From: Basidiobolus meristosporus CBS 931.73 | Lineage: Eukaryota > Basidiobolomycota > Basidiobolomycetes > Basidiobolales > Basidiobolaceae | Length of the DNA: 64,000 bases | Direction of reading: 5' to 3' | Assembly: GCA_002104905.1 (NCBI GenBank) | Contig: MCFE01000279.1 | Span: 1 to 64,000, forward strand | In this document: positions 44,984 through 56,904 of the stretch, one piece after another | Position numbering within the stretch: position 1 is the stretch's first letter | How the letters are laid out: each line of letters begins with the position of its first letter | Translations under genes and position numbers: made by a program | The notes under the pieces: generated by a model | Seen by the model: the letters and a program-made list of their open reading frames with translations, nothing else | Told to the model about the DNA's origin: nothing | Databases searched by the model: none

Positions 44984-46111
44984 AGCGGTTCAATGTTACA
45001 GCCAAGAATTGAGCCATTTTCCAATGCAACAGCAGAGGAACACCATACAGTCTTTGAAGCACAATAACAGTGCCCAAAGATAAAGCCCACAAAAAAATCT
45101 ATCACAGCATGGGAGGGAAAAGATGTAGTGTTTATAACAAAGCCTAAAAATCAAAAGATATTGAAGATCCATGAAGCTGTGCAGTGCAATGATGAAGAGT
45201 GGGCTAATATTCAAGAGGCCGTCACAAGTCAGGTACACCAATGCCTTAAGGCCTGCATACCATGTGACCAACAGGAACTCAAGGCAAAGCAGAATAAACT
45301 GACTTGCTCCATGAGCATTATCCTGGATTTGAACAAGCAAACAGATTTTGGGCCAGCATTAGTAAACTAAGAACATATCTCAAAAATAGCAGAAACAATG
45401 GCAGAAGAACAAGGGAGCAAAGGCTAAAAACTAGTGGCATCCTTGCAAGTCCATGACAAGCAGGGCTGAAAGCTCCAAATAAGCAACAAAGAGGCATCAG
45501 GTAGCTGAAAGAGTGCCAATAAGGGAAAAACAGGCAGGCACAGATGCACTAGAACCACATTTACCAAGGAAAAAGCATAGTTCTACTCAAGTAGGACTCA
45601 GTCAAAGTAACAGTGAAGGACCTGGCAGTGATATAAACTTGCAGCTACCTCAGGAGACTTTCACAGCATAGGCTGAGAACTTGAAGCAAGCAGGAAAGAA
45701 GTGTCAGGTTGCCTGCAGAGTGCCAGCAAGGGACAAGCAGGCCAAGACAGATGCATCAGAGCAGCATTTATCAAGGAGAAAACATAGTTCTATACAAGAA
45801 GCATGCAGACAAAGTTGCAGTGAAAGACCTGGCAGTGATAAAGAAAAAGGTAAAGGGGAAAAAGTGTACCCAAGCCAGAGACAGGAATGCATGTGAAAAA
45901 GCAGCAGTTCTTGCCAATTAACGCCGTAAGCCTGGAATAGACTGAATCCTATCATAGCCAAGATGAATTACCAACAAGAATACAGCTATTTTCACAAGAG
46001 TTGAAAGCACCGCCAGTTGAGCTACACTCCAGTGAGGTAGATGAGTTTGCAGAAAAATGCAATTTGTCTACCACAGCCTCCATGTCCTCCATTATTAACA
46101 GAGTGGTGATC

Positions 46112-47268
46112 TGTGGTAATGGAAGGTACTCCATTGCTACATATCTCAAAACCAATATTTCTCTCATTTCTTTATTTTGCTTTTTGCTATTGTAACACAC
46201 AAGTAAAAGATCAAGAATTTCCAACTTTGTAGGACAAATGCTCCAGAACCTGACAGGAAATCCACCCAAGAATATTATGTCATGCAGAATACTCAGAAGT
46301 TAACACATGTTTCAAATTACAGCTCATCTGAAGCTGTACTTAAGCAGTTATGATCAAAAGAGTGCAATTATCATATATACCAGGCCTCTATTGCTAGAAT
46401 TACTATGGTGACTTCAATCACATGTGACTTTTGAGCCAGCCAATCATGTCATGTGATATTTATGCAGGTCCTTTGCCCATGTCTGATCAGTGCCACTGCA
46501 AAATCTTAGCTTTGTATCACAAGTATTGCGTGTGCAATTGACCAAAAACCTTGATCCTTCAGAAATTTCATATATGTGACTTCCCCAGCTGAACAATAAA
46601 GGAGAGCCTCTCTTTCCAGAATCTTCACCCTAAAATTACAAGCTTAAAGGTTATAAGACCTCCCCTGCATCACTTGCACTGTTGAGTATTCTGACTTTGA
46701 TTGGCACTACATCAGTAAAGTGACTGCAAAGCTCACAAGAACTCCAATCTAAATTCTACAAGAAAACTACCACTTTTTTGATGGAAAAGTACCCTCTAAG
46801 AAGCCCCCTTACTCTAAAGACACCCCTTTAGACACCCCTTTAGTCTAACAACCCCTTTAAGAAACCCCTTTACTCTAAAGAAGCCCCTGTAGGCACCCCT
46901 TTTGTGTAGAGTCCACATTAGAAACCACTACACCACACCCTTTTGTGTTAAAGGGGAGATCAAAATTTCTATATTAGGAGATATTTTCTCAGATAGAAAA
47001 GGGATTCCCAAATTAGGAAAAGTCACTATAAAAGTAAATAAGCCCAATAGTCATCAGAAGGTCAGAACACTGCTGTAGAAGTGAGAAGCACTGCCTATTG
47101 TATATTTTGAGCCCAAGATTGAGGATATTAGTGAAAGTTATATCTTCTAGTGGTATATCAAGCTCCCAATGACTATTTCAGTATTAGCATACTAGAAGTT
47201 GTTGTATATTGTTGATTAGCCCCTATATTACAGAACAAGCCCTGAACTAATCATGATACAACACAACA
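46112..47268. repeat. 1.2-kb LTR-like element, copy 3
   Basis: 1157 bp, same orientation as copy 1. Ends TGTGGTAATGG and ACACAACA, flanked by GATC (46108-46111) and GATT (47269-47272). Inserted in gene 2; an uninterrupted relative at about 10610-10640 shows GAGATCCTACTGAC at the same place. The CCCCTTTA array is at 46800-46960. Confidence 0.75.
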
Positions 47269-47600
47269 GATTTCACTGACAGGCAAAGTAACAATGTCAA
47301 GAACTCATAAGGTTATTACAATGCATTTGGTGAAATTTTGGAACATTAATAGGCACACCAAGAGGTTGCAGCATTTCTTCAAAAGCAGTGCTCAAGAAAA
47401 AACATTTGAATATTGCAAGGACTTATTGCAAAGACTGGCAGATGAGAAGCTAGACCTTGCAGTGCCAGCTGAAGACCAGGACATATGGGAACCAGTGAAT
47501 CAACAATGACATAAATCCATAGGGTTCCTGCCAAAGTTGTGGAAACAGAGCATTGCAGCAGAAATACTTGTTAAGTAGTGGATTTTAATGTAGTTACTTG

Positions 47601-48475
47601 TTGGATGTGGGGTTGAGCTTAATGTTAGTGTAGGGAATAGGGACTTTTATAGGTCTATACAGTTGGCAATTGAGGTACAACTGAAGTATCCATGGAAGTA
47701 ATTCAATAGACTTGTTCTGTTTATAGTTCCACATTGAGCCATGAGTGCCAAATGATGCCATGGTGTGCCAGGAAGGCCAAGTGAGCCTATACTTGGCCAC
47801 AGTGTGTGAAACATAGCTCTGCATCTTCATGCAAAGCAGCCCCTGTGTTTCACTCATTATGCTGGAGAAAATTCATTACTAGACCTTTTTTTGGGACCAA
47901 GATAGTGCCATTCATTTTTGTGACATGATACAAGCAACAGGAGCTAGATTCAGAGTGCCATGGGCATTGAGCACCAGATTCATGTCTTCAGTCCTTCTGT
48001 GCTCCAACACAATGGGTGAAACACAGGGCTGCTTTGTATGAAGATGCAGAGCTATGTTTCACACACTATGGCCAAGTATAGGCTCACTTGGCCTCCCTGG
48101 CACACTAGGGCATCATTTGGTACTCTTGGCTCATTGTGGCACCATCCAACAGAACAAGTCTAATTAGTATGCAAATAAAAATAAGAGCAACAGTTGAATC
48201 AGGGAGTGAAAAGTGTGAAAAAGAGGCAATAGCCAACCAATGTACACAAACGTAGGAGGTGATAGAATGTCCAGGATCAGAAAGTGAGAAAATTGGGAGA
48301 GAACCAATCAAAAGACACTTTTGCATTGTTGTGATGAAAAATTTCGATTAAGTTTTTTGACATCTGGGGTGCAATTATTTTTTTGGCAGTCTTTGCACAG
48401 TGTCCTGATGGAATCAATACCTCTTAGTCACAGGACTTAAGTTTTTGATGACCTTTTGATGGGATCATCACAATA
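47601..48475. mobile_element. gene 2-side terminus of CACTA element P4, split by a MITE
   Basis: Reverse copy of the 35451-35930 subterminal region, ending with the terminus at 48442-48475 (GATCATCACAATA). The MITE 47708-48161 is inserted in it; the flanks join cleanly to match 35750-35790. Together with 43598-47600 it forms the right half of an element whose transposase half is missing. Confidence 0.62.
47708..48161. mobile_element. Harbinger-type MITE
   Basis: 454 bp, non-coding. Both ends read AGACTTGTTCTGTT, the terminal sequence of the Harbinger element at 12670 with one change. Flanked by AAT on both sides (47705-47707 and 48162-48164), as that element is. The two arms (about 47708-47868 and 48001-48161) are long inverted repeats with roughly 160 bp each and could fold into a large hairpin. 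It begins GTTGGATGGTGCCACA-like in the right arm, matching the Harbinger left end. Likely mobilised by that transposase (inference). Confidence 0.85.
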
Positions 48476-48489
48476 ATAATTTGTAGAGA

Positions 48490-49095
48490 CTATAAAGCTC
48501 TAAAGTTGTGTAACAGAGGTATGTTTATTGTAGTGTGTGTATGTATGCAGAGGTTGGTAAGCAGGAGGCCATAGTTTGTTTTTGGTTCAAACTATATGCG
48601 GAATACCCAAGGTAGTAGTGGGTCAATAAATAAAGAGGGGTAATTCTACAGTGCAATATATGAACTGTGCAATGTGAAGTAGAAAAAGGAAATACCATTT
48701 TGTAAATTGGTATGGTAGCATCAAACAGAATTAGCTGTAGGCCCCCATACTGCCTTAATGATGCCATCAGAGGCTTACAATGAGGCAGTCAAAATGCCAT
48801 CAAATTTTTTGCTATAAAAGGCAATTGGAAGTACTGGCTGTTTTGAATTCACTCAAATAGCTGTAGAGTGCACTTAGACTGCAACAATGACATGCCACCC
48901 TTGGCAAAACACCGGTTAAGCACTGCTATGTTTTTTAACTTTATTTAGCAGTGAAATTAGCCAAAGGCCATTGTGATCCCAATGTAAGATTGTGTTGAGG
49001 GTCATTAATTCAAAGTTGCTTGTATTGTAATGGTCTCCTGACAGAATTTTGACAGCTGATCCACATCTGATCCACTTGCAGGACCAAATTACTTC
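48490..49095. repeat. transposase 3' tail and 480-bp block
   Basis: 48500-48600 matches the transposase tail at 43010-43090. 48610-49095 is the third good copy of the 480-bp block (GTAGTAGTGGGTC to CCACTTGCAGGACC). The fixed order tail-then-block in two places suggests the block belongs to the CACTA-like element. Confidence 0.55.
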
Positions 49096-49529
49096 TCATA
49101 GGGAAGATGGAGCCTGTCTGGTGTGATACCTCTCTTATTTAAGTACCAGACAAGTGGAAAAACATTGGATTTATTTGTTATGCATGTATCAGTCTAAAGA
49201 GCAAGCAACAGCCAATAAGGGGAGGTTCCTACTGCTCTTGCTTGGGATATGCTCAAGTTCAGTAGCTACTATACAACTACTCAAGATCCATATGATAATA
49301 ACTACTTCAATCAATATGCTTAGAGAAGTCCAGTAAAATACCAGCATTATGCTAGTCAAGTTTAAATTTCCCAAGCTGACAGATCTTAACAACTCAGGCA
49401 CTAGGTGATTGGCAGGCAAGCAGACAAGATATCCATGAGGAGATTAGGTCTGCTGGCATTCATAAAGATTAGGAAACTAGTGGCTCACTACTTCCACCTA
49501 AAATAGCAACAAGAAATTTGAAGGCAATA
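49096..49529. other. unassigned CpG-poor stretch
   Basis: No recognised gene or repeat. The frames seen (about 60-76 codons) lack motifs. Composition is that of decayed repeat. Confidence 0.3.
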
Positions 49530-50133
49530 TAAAGGTTTGTATTGAACCTAAATATTCACTGGTCAATAAGATCATTGCCTACTAATCTCAGAGAGCTCAA
49601 ATTACCTTTTTTTTGGGACATACTTGGAACATTCTCACCAAGTCAGGTACCAAGAACATGAAATTTCTTGGAGTTGTCCAAACAGCCACAAGCTTCACAT
49701 GTGTGATCCTTGTACATCACTGAATGTATTCTACAGTTTTATTTTGGTAAAGACCATGGCAATGTATAAGTACCACTTTTGCATTCAATGAGCTGCTTAG
49801 TAAAACCACATAGTCTACTGTTCTCACAATCACTTTGGATATCTGCAAAGCTAAGGAAAAGCTTTAGTGGAATGCAAATATTATACAATTAAAACAATAG
49901 CTGAACTAACTTGTGTTGCATTGTGCCATATCAGGCCATGAGTACCAGTGAAATGTAGCCAACCTATACTTAGGCACAGATAGTGAAATACCAAGGCTAC
50001 TTTGCATGCATTACATTGCTGAATATCAAGCTGTCTGCCCCATGAGTAAGCTAACCATAATAAAGCACCAGAAGAAAAAAGAAAAAAGGCTATGTGGTTA
50101 TTGTATAAGATAGTACTCCTCAGAGTATTGCAA
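49530..50133 (+). repeat. decayed copia-type LTR with an internal insertion
   Basis: Similar in order to the LTR 55705-56054: ACCTAAATATTCAC, TGGGACATACTTGGAAC, CAGGTACCAAGAACATGAAAT, a CTTTTGCATTCAAT tract, and an end GTATTGCAACA at 50123-50133. About 49860-50090 is foreign; part of it (49905-50030) faintly resembles an arm of the Harbinger-type MITE. The primer-site-like GGTTATGACACCCAAGC follows at 50134. Confidence 0.55.
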
Positions 50134-50700
50134 CAGGTTATGACACCCAAGCTTGCTGTCCTCTTGGTGTCTACTTTGCCTTGGATCTTCTTCTACCAGG
50201 CTAGAGAAAGACCTTCTGCACTATTGCTCTGCTAAAGTTAAAGATTATTACCTCAGCTAAAAGTACAATGCTCATGAGAATATTGCTGTGAAGAAGAAAG
50301 CCTTGGCTTCAATAGACTCATTCAGTAACTACTCAAGCTAATTATGAAGGAGAGTCTATCATGCTGACATGTAAATATGCCACAAAATATAGTATGTTGG
50401 TGCTATACCACTTTGAAGACAATTGCATAATTTCAGAAATTAGGAGTCCAGATCTGCAGTGAATATTTTGCTATATGTATTCTTATGAGCTCAATTGGCT
50501 TTTAGGCAAGCTTTTAGATAGGATATTATCCTGAATTGCCAAAAGAAATGGATTATAATGGAATGATTGCTGGAGGAAGATTTTACCAAATATGTTCTGC
50601 TCAAAATAAGGCTGAGAATTCAAATACTGGAGCTATCAGCCTCCATTTTGAGCTACCTATTAGTGGTAGAAGATCTCAGAAACAAGCTCCCTGAATTGTA
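50134..50700 (+). mobile_element. leader/gag region of a decayed copia-type element
   Basis: Follows the LTR end and primer site. A tract at 50280-50320 matches 32850-32880. No clear gag motif remains. Confidence 0.35.
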
Positions 50701-51960
50701 AGAATCCTAGTGAAGTATAATACATATATATCCACCCAGAGTACAGATATGTGCTACACAATCCAATGGAAGAAAGCTATATTTGTATCAAGTGTTTTAA
50801 TACTGAAAGCAGTGTACCAGGACCCAAATATAGAGCTTTTAGATGTGCTGGCACTCTGCTTAAGTCTCACAACAGTGGGAGAAAGTATTGTACAAATTTA
50901 CCAAAATCAACTCATGAATGTTCTACCACCAGCCAGAGAGAGTGAAGCAAATGATTGCAAGCCTGATTGGAGTATACAATCAAGCCACAGATGGCCAGTA
51001 TACAACTACAACCCATTCAGAAGATAACATAGTACTTTATACTTGCTATACATATATTGCTCATTACCAGGGGAGAAATTACTTGGTGATGTTTGATTCT
51101 CTGGATCAGATCAGAAGAGTTGTGATTGATCAAGTCTCTGCCAAGCTTTGCAACTCAAGAAACCAATTTATTGGGGATTTATACCAAAGTACTGATGAAA
51201 CTAGCTTTCAAATGTTGTCTATTTGATTGAATTTGGTCAACTCTGTCAAAAGTTAAGATTGAACCAAGTGGATGATGATTTTGATTATATGACTCTCAAA
51301 TAGTCATATATTCTGGACCAGTGATATCACAAGGACCTTTATGCTAGAACACACCATGGTACTGCCTGTAAGGAAGTCCAGACCCATCCCACATGAGAAA
51401 TTTCCCTTGGATCATCAGCAGAAAAAGAAGAAAAATGGGAAAGTACTACTACTTCAAGTTAGGGTACTTCCTAAATGGAGCTAATACCTATGTAGGCTAT
51501 ATTTGGACTATCTAGCAATGCATATATGCTCCATGGAGCCCCTTGTACAACGTTCTTATGGCAGAAACCCCACAAGAGCCTTGAAATCTGATCAGAATCT
51601 ATGAGATATTGTGGTATATATTGGAGCAGATTATTTAAAGCAGCAGTTTGATGTCTGCTGTCTATGGAGCTGAAATAAAACTGTGTAAGTATCAGCTAAA
51701 TGGCTTTTATGAACTCTAAAGATACTGAGAAGCTTGGTTGGCCTTGCAAACCAAGCTCAAAGATGGAAATAACCATCAGGAGAATAAGGATAATCAAAGC
51801 CCTTGTCAAGGAGAATCTTGCTTCTAGAAAAGCACCAATATCTACTCTATTTGTGTATTCTGATAAGACAAAAGCAGCTGTATCAGTCCAAGTCAGTAGA
51901 AGAGCTTTAAAAGTAGCTACCAAAACAACCTATGGTACATTCTGATACCAATCTAGGTAA
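50701..51960 (+). other. unclassified repeat-like region with broken frames
   Basis: Plus-strand frames at 50710-51027, 50751-50945, 50918-51226 and 51700-51945. The second has a Cys pattern (YICIKCF ... FRCAGT ... KYCTNL) that could be a zinc-binding motif. The third reads NQATDGQYTTTTHSEDN and VVIDQVSAKLCNSRNQF. The fourth is basic (KPSSKMEITIRRIRII). These may be parts of one old element that follows the 50133 LTR; family not recognised. Confidence 0.35.
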
Positions 51961-52734
51961 AACAAGAAGCAGATGGACCTTGAATCTGCTATAAATGAAG
52001 TAATCAGTCCAAAGAAAGTTACTGCTACCTAAGGAAGTCATAGATGACCACTTTATATGATTTTTTGTGGAACTGAATCACTAAACACACGTGGTTCAAG
52101 TGGGAGTAGGCCATCACAGCGCAGAGTAGAGCAAAAACCTTTTTTTGGCCATGTGGTATGTCCCACAGTGCCAGGGAATGATGATAATACAGATCTGGCG
52201 TAAATGACAAAACCTCAACTTGGCCCAGTATAGGTCATTTATTTTACTTCATATAGAGTCTATATGATGGAAGTAACTGTCCCTGAGCCTAATATGAGCA
52301 TACAGTGGAGTTATCTAAATGAATTAGACTTTTGCCTGGAAATAGGGAAACTCCAGATCTGCAGTAAATGATAAATCCTTAACTTGAACAAAAGTGGATC
52401 AATTTTGCTGAAATAAGAAGCATTGAATAGCCCAGCAACTATTCATCATTATCACAATCTGACAATTAGACCTAGCTCATCACTGAAGCCCTTTCAACTG
52501 ATCAAAGATGATGATTAGTATTTTGATCAGATCATTTTGATTGTTAGCCCAAATTGAGTAGAAGTGCTTGTTAAGTTGCAAGTTACTTGTTCAATTAAGT
52601 TGAACACAAATGCATATACTGTTGGATATTATATTAGTCAAGTATGCATCACATTTAATTTCTTGTATGCTTATTACTGATTGCACACTCTCAATAGGTA
52701 TTTATTACTTATGGATATTATGTTGGTTAGGAGT
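51961..52734. other. unassigned CpG-poor stretch
   Basis: No gene seen. A TTGGCCCAGTATAGGTCATTTA tract recalls the CTATACTTGG motif of the MITE arms but is too short to call. Confidence 0.25.
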
Positions 52735-53080
52735 GTGATGATTATTAAGTTGTCACCTAAATATTCATGCTAACTTAGTCATATGGATCTTATTTTTTGA
52801 TTAGCATTCTGTCCAGACCAATTTTGTATTGGGATTTACTTGGAATATTTTCACCAAATTATCAGGTATCCATATTATGATCTTTCTCAAAGTTGCACAA
52901 AAGCCCCCAAACTTTGTACACATATTCTTGGAACCTTCCTTAATAGACTCTACATGTTTTTTTGCTCTACTGCATCAAAAGTATAAATACCATACTTTTG
53001 ATCAATAAATCTACAAGTGAGTAACATGTAAATCCTCTAGTTCTCAACATCACTTCTAATACTCCACAGAATATTCTAAC
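52735..53080 (+). repeat. decayed copia-type LTR
   Basis: Order of landmarks matches 55705-56054: CACCTAAATATTCATGCTAAC, TTGGGATTTACTTGGAATA, CAGGTATCCATATTATGA, CCAAACTTTGTACACATATTC, AAAAGTATAAATACC, GATCAATAAATC, ending near ATATTCTAACAG. No internal region follows that I can identify. Confidence 0.5.
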
Positions 53081-53619
53081 AGTATATAGCTGGGTTTGGC
53101 TATAAAGGCAACCAAGTTAGTTTGCTATGCAGGCTAGGCTTGGTGTTCTTGGGAGTGCTAGATATACTAGGCTTGGGTAGAAACTAGAACATAATTGTTG
53201 AATACTTGATTTTGCTGAGGCACAATCTTAATTTTGTTGAGACACACACTAAATCAAAAGGTTCAGTAAGCTTTATTTATACTTTTCTGATCAAGTTAGA
53301 CTAGTGAGATTCAAGAGATTGGTTTAATTGAAATCAGTTTGAGTGTTCAAAGGTGCATAAGATATATGAGAAATGCATCATAAATCATCTTATGTCTTAG
53401 CAACTGCTTAGTGGTTGGGTAGATCCCAGATGACTAATCACTTGGATAGGCTTAACAGATCAATTGAGGACATAATGGCCACATCAAGATTGACCATGGG
53501 TACCAGTCAAAGTAGATTCTGAGAAGTGATTGAATAAACTAAAACTGGCATTAGGTATGTTTGGGTCAGGGGAAATCAGTTAGGGTACTAGATTCTCTGA
53601 CAGAGTAGAGTTACCTAAG
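53081..53619. other. unassigned stretch before the minus-strand copia
   Basis: No frame above 60 codons and no motif. Probably decayed repeat. Confidence 0.25.
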
Positions 53620-55704
53620 TTTGAAATGTTGGTACACAACACTACTCCTAGATTGGACAACTTGAACTTCTTAGAAGGGCTGAATTTGATCCCTTCTAAG
53701 GTTTCTTGGTTTTTGGTAACTATAATAAGATCCTCTGCATACAGAGCTAATAGAGTTGGACATGCTCAATCTGGCTTAAAGTAGATACTATAGTCAGCAG
53801 AACCCCTGTGAATACTGAAAGATTCCAAATACAAATCTATTTACAATTTCAGGCTCTTAGTGATTGATGGAAACCACATGCAGATTTTTTAAGCCTTCAT
53901 ACTTTTTAAGCTTGCAGACCAAATGGGGGTTATCTTGGGCAATAGGCCCATCAGGCTTGCTCATGTACATCTCCTCATCTAGTTCCCCATTCAAGAATAC
54001 ACCTATACATCCATTTGATTTACAACAAGCTTAGCAATAGCCAATATTAATCTGGTGGAGTTAAACTTGGCTACTAGTGCAAAGGTCTCATTGTTATCAA
54101 GTCCTTTTTTTTTGAGAGTATTGTTGGGCCACAAGACTTGCTTAGCATTTCTCAGCTGTACCCTCTGCCTTGTATTTGACTTAAAGTCCAATCTGCACCC
54201 AATCAATTTCTTGGTTGATTGGTAATTTGACTATGTCCCAAGTTTGATTTTCCATCAAGGCATGCTTCTCCTCAATCATTGCAGATCTCCAATACTTTAT
54301 CTGAGAGCTATTTTGGGCCTCTTTGACAGTCTGGGGCTTGTCAGTATGGACCAAATGGGCAAATGCTAGGTTTGAACCCTCATTGATATTGTAATCTGTG
54401 CCATTCTGGTCTGGTTGGATCTCCTGGTTAGTGATACTAGAGTGATCACTTTTGGGTTATTCCTGGGCACTGATTCAGGCAGAATTACAGTTGAAGAGTT
54501 CTCTGGAGGGAAAAAACTACAGTGTTCTGCTCTTATTCAATTTTGACCATTGGTGGACTTGAGATCACATTTTCATCATCAACCCATGTCAGTTTTTTTT
54601 GCAAAGCTTGAACTGTCATCAAACAGCACATTCTTGACCTTGATCAGCTGCTTTGCTCTGGTATTGCAGAATTTGTGTGCCTTACTCACATTATAGTAGC
54701 CAAAAATATGCATTTTACACATTTTGGCTCAAATTTTGACTACATTCTGGGCAGTTCTGGCCATGTGCAGTGCACCTAGATACCCTTAGATGTTCTACAC
54801 TTTGTTCATCCATACCATGCCTTAAATGGAATAGAATCATGAAGAGTTCTGCTATTACTCCTATTCTTAAGGAATACAGCTGTGGCAACTGATTTTGCCT
54901 AAAATTTGTAGAATATCTTTTGATCATGGATCATAGATCTTGCCATATCAATTATTAATCCATCTGCATGATCTGCCATTGCATTTTGCTGTGGGGACTA
55001 TGTCACAGTAGTCTCTTACTTTATCCCACAAATCTTGCAGAAGCAGATGAAGAGTTTTGAGGTATATCCTTCTCCATTGCCAGAGTTTATTTTCTTAATT
55101 TTTTCACTAGTTTCTCTCTCCAACATGGCCTCAAGCTCCCTGAGCTTAGACAGAGCTTCTTCAGTTCTTTCCTTGAAGTAAACCAATGTGTATCTTGTAT
55201 AGTCATTAATAAAAGTGATCAATTTCTTCATCCCGCCAAATGATAAATTTTGCACATGTCCACACAGATCTGAGCTCACTAGATCTAAATTTGTCTTTGT
55301 TTGATTAACCAAGAGCTCTCAAATGATTTTATGGCTTTTTTCCATATATACAGGCTTCACAGTGCTCCAAATTAGCTGGGAGACCAGCTTTACTCCGGAA
55401 ATTAGCTGATCTTTCATTATTTTGCACCAATAATCAAAATTGGTGCGTCAAAATACCTGTGCCAAAGCACTTGTGTTTTTTTGTGTAAGTTACTTTCATT
55501 AGCTTCTAAATATGATGGAATTTAAGTCAGCTTATATAGATTTTGATCTCTGATACCTGAAGCAATATGAGCACTATTTAGATCAGTGACCCTGTACCCA
55601 GAATTGACCAAGTGGGCACAGAGTCCTTCTGCTATGGCTTTACTTATAGACAGTAGGTTTGTGGCTATATCTGGTACTTAGAGTACTTCTTTGAAGGTAA
55701 GTAT
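53620..55704 (-). mobile_element. Ty1/copia relic, interrupted by another copia
   Basis: Minus-strand copia in the order gag-pre-integrase (55440-55700), integrase (55016-55312: SSDLCGHVQNLSFGGMKK, 'INDYTRYTLVYFKERTEE', 'GNGEGYTSKLF'), linker, and RT (54003-54206 SIGCRLDFKSNT...NNETFALVAKFNSTRL, then NGELDEEMYMSKPDG near 53950-53990). Similarity fades around 53620 (SKFKLSNLGV region). At 55704 it is cut by the 5' LTR of the plus-strand copia. Many stops; the catalytic Glu of the integrase sits in GNGEGYTS. Confidence 0.8.
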
Positions 55705-56054
55705 TGTTGTAAAAATTTGTAATTCCACCTGAATACTTGCCAAACTTAGTCACTTAGATCATTACCTTCAAATCATAGGGAATACTGACCAAATCACTTG
55801 TTGGGATTTACTTAGAATAGTCTCACCAAGATATCAGATACCCAGAACATGAAAATTCTCAAAGCTGTCCAAACAGCCCCAAACTTTGCACACATGTTCT
55901 TGGGACCTTCCTTAACCTATTCTACATGTTTGTAATGCTAAGACCAGGTAAAAGTATAAATACTACTTTTACATTCAATAAATCATTAAGTGAAAACCAC
56001 ATAATCTACTTGTTCTCCCAATTCACTTCCAATATCTCCAATACTCTTACAACA
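55705..56054 (+). repeat. 5' LTR of the copia element
   Basis: 350 bp, TG...CA. Contains AAGTATAAATACTAC near 55949-55963 (TATA-like) and CATTCAATAAATC near 55973 (polyadenylation-signal-like). Matches 59962-60305 and, inverted, 60404-60747. Confidence 0.9.
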
Positions 56055-56085
56055 GGCTATGAGCCTCAAGCTGTCACTCTCTGCA

Positions 56086-56830
56086 ATGTCTACTACTGTT
56101 ATTACTGGAATTTTTCCCACTGCTGAAAAGTTGGACAGATCTAACTACCAAGTGTGAAAGGTGAAGATGAAGATGCCACTGCAAGAAAGAGGCCTTTGCA
56201 ATATTGTCATGGGAGTAGAATGTCCTCCTCAAAATGTGGGAGAGTAAGCCATAAAGTACCAGAAGAAAGAACAAAGTGCCTTCATCTGCATTTGCCTTAA
56301 TGTTGAAGATAAATTGCTAACTCAATGCGCAAGAGAATAAATTGCAAAGAGTCCCAGGAAGGCATTAGAAGACACCCACCAGTCATGTTCAGCTGCTAAG
56401 AGAATGCATCCTAGACAAAAAATCTTCACTACAAAGATGCTGCCAGGAGAAGAAATGAAAAATCTAATTCCAGAATTACCCTGCTGGTGGATGAGATGGA
56501 GTCTGTGAGCATACCAACTACTGAAGGGGATGTAATAGTAACCATCCTGAATAGCCTGACAGACAGGTTTCAGGGCCTTGTATCAGCCCTAGAGTCCAGA
56601 GCTGAAGATTAGACCTTAAATAATATATATGGAAGGCTCCTGGGTGAAGAATCAAGAAAATCAAGCACCAATCAGAACAAAGAGAAAATGCTTTAATAAG
56701 CAACAATAATTAATAAAGGAGGTACCCAAGACCTTACAAATCAACAGCAATCCACTTTGCAACTACTTTAAAAGGAAAGGGCACACATCAGACCAGTGTT
56801 TCAAAAAGAGAGATAATCAGCAAAAAAGCC
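56086..56830 (+). pseudogene. copia Gag with zinc knuckle
   Basis: ATG at 56086: STTVITGIFPTAEKLDRSNYQ then a stop where Trp is expected (QV*KVKMKMPLQERGL), then 'CNIVMGVECPPQN'. Later blocks: 'FTTKMLPGEEMKN', LTDRFQGLVSALESRAED. A knuckle CNYFKRKGHTSDQCF near 56757-56800 has one Cys changed to Phe. Gag packages element RNA in active relatives. Broken by several stops. Confidence 0.75.
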
Positions 56831-56904
56831 TGAGTATGGAAATGCTGCAACAACTGAAGATAGACTATTTATATCTGCACTAAATATGACCACAAACTAG
56901 GATT

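Larger units (their letters stand above)
43598..47600 (+). pseudogene. CACTA element accessory gene 2, plus-strand copy (P4)
   Basis: Gene 2 split by two LTR-like insertions. 43598-44181: KNKAKLSGSQPNPTADSSRR, 'LALVLSATTGATTKKGP', then the coiled-coil part 'SAHTKALMRQLGAVADR', 'IDSMAQRNQEIAKKQDEQ', IKGVEQSISQVEKAVSLLQRR. After the 802-bp solo LTR it resumes at 44984 (MLQPRIEPFSNATAEEHHT). 45128-45370: KNQKILKIHEAVQCNDEEW. 45540-45920: two tandem basic modules (45540-45640 and 45690-45860). 46000-46111: ELHSSEVDEFAEKCNLS. After the 1.2-kb element it resumes at 47269, ending 47294-47509: HTKRLQHFFKSSAQEK, 'YCKDLLQRLADEKLDLA', 'VPAEDQDIWEPVNQQ'-stop. Its first codons are missing. No known domain recognised. 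Likely DNA-binding partner by position (inference). Confidence 0.6.
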
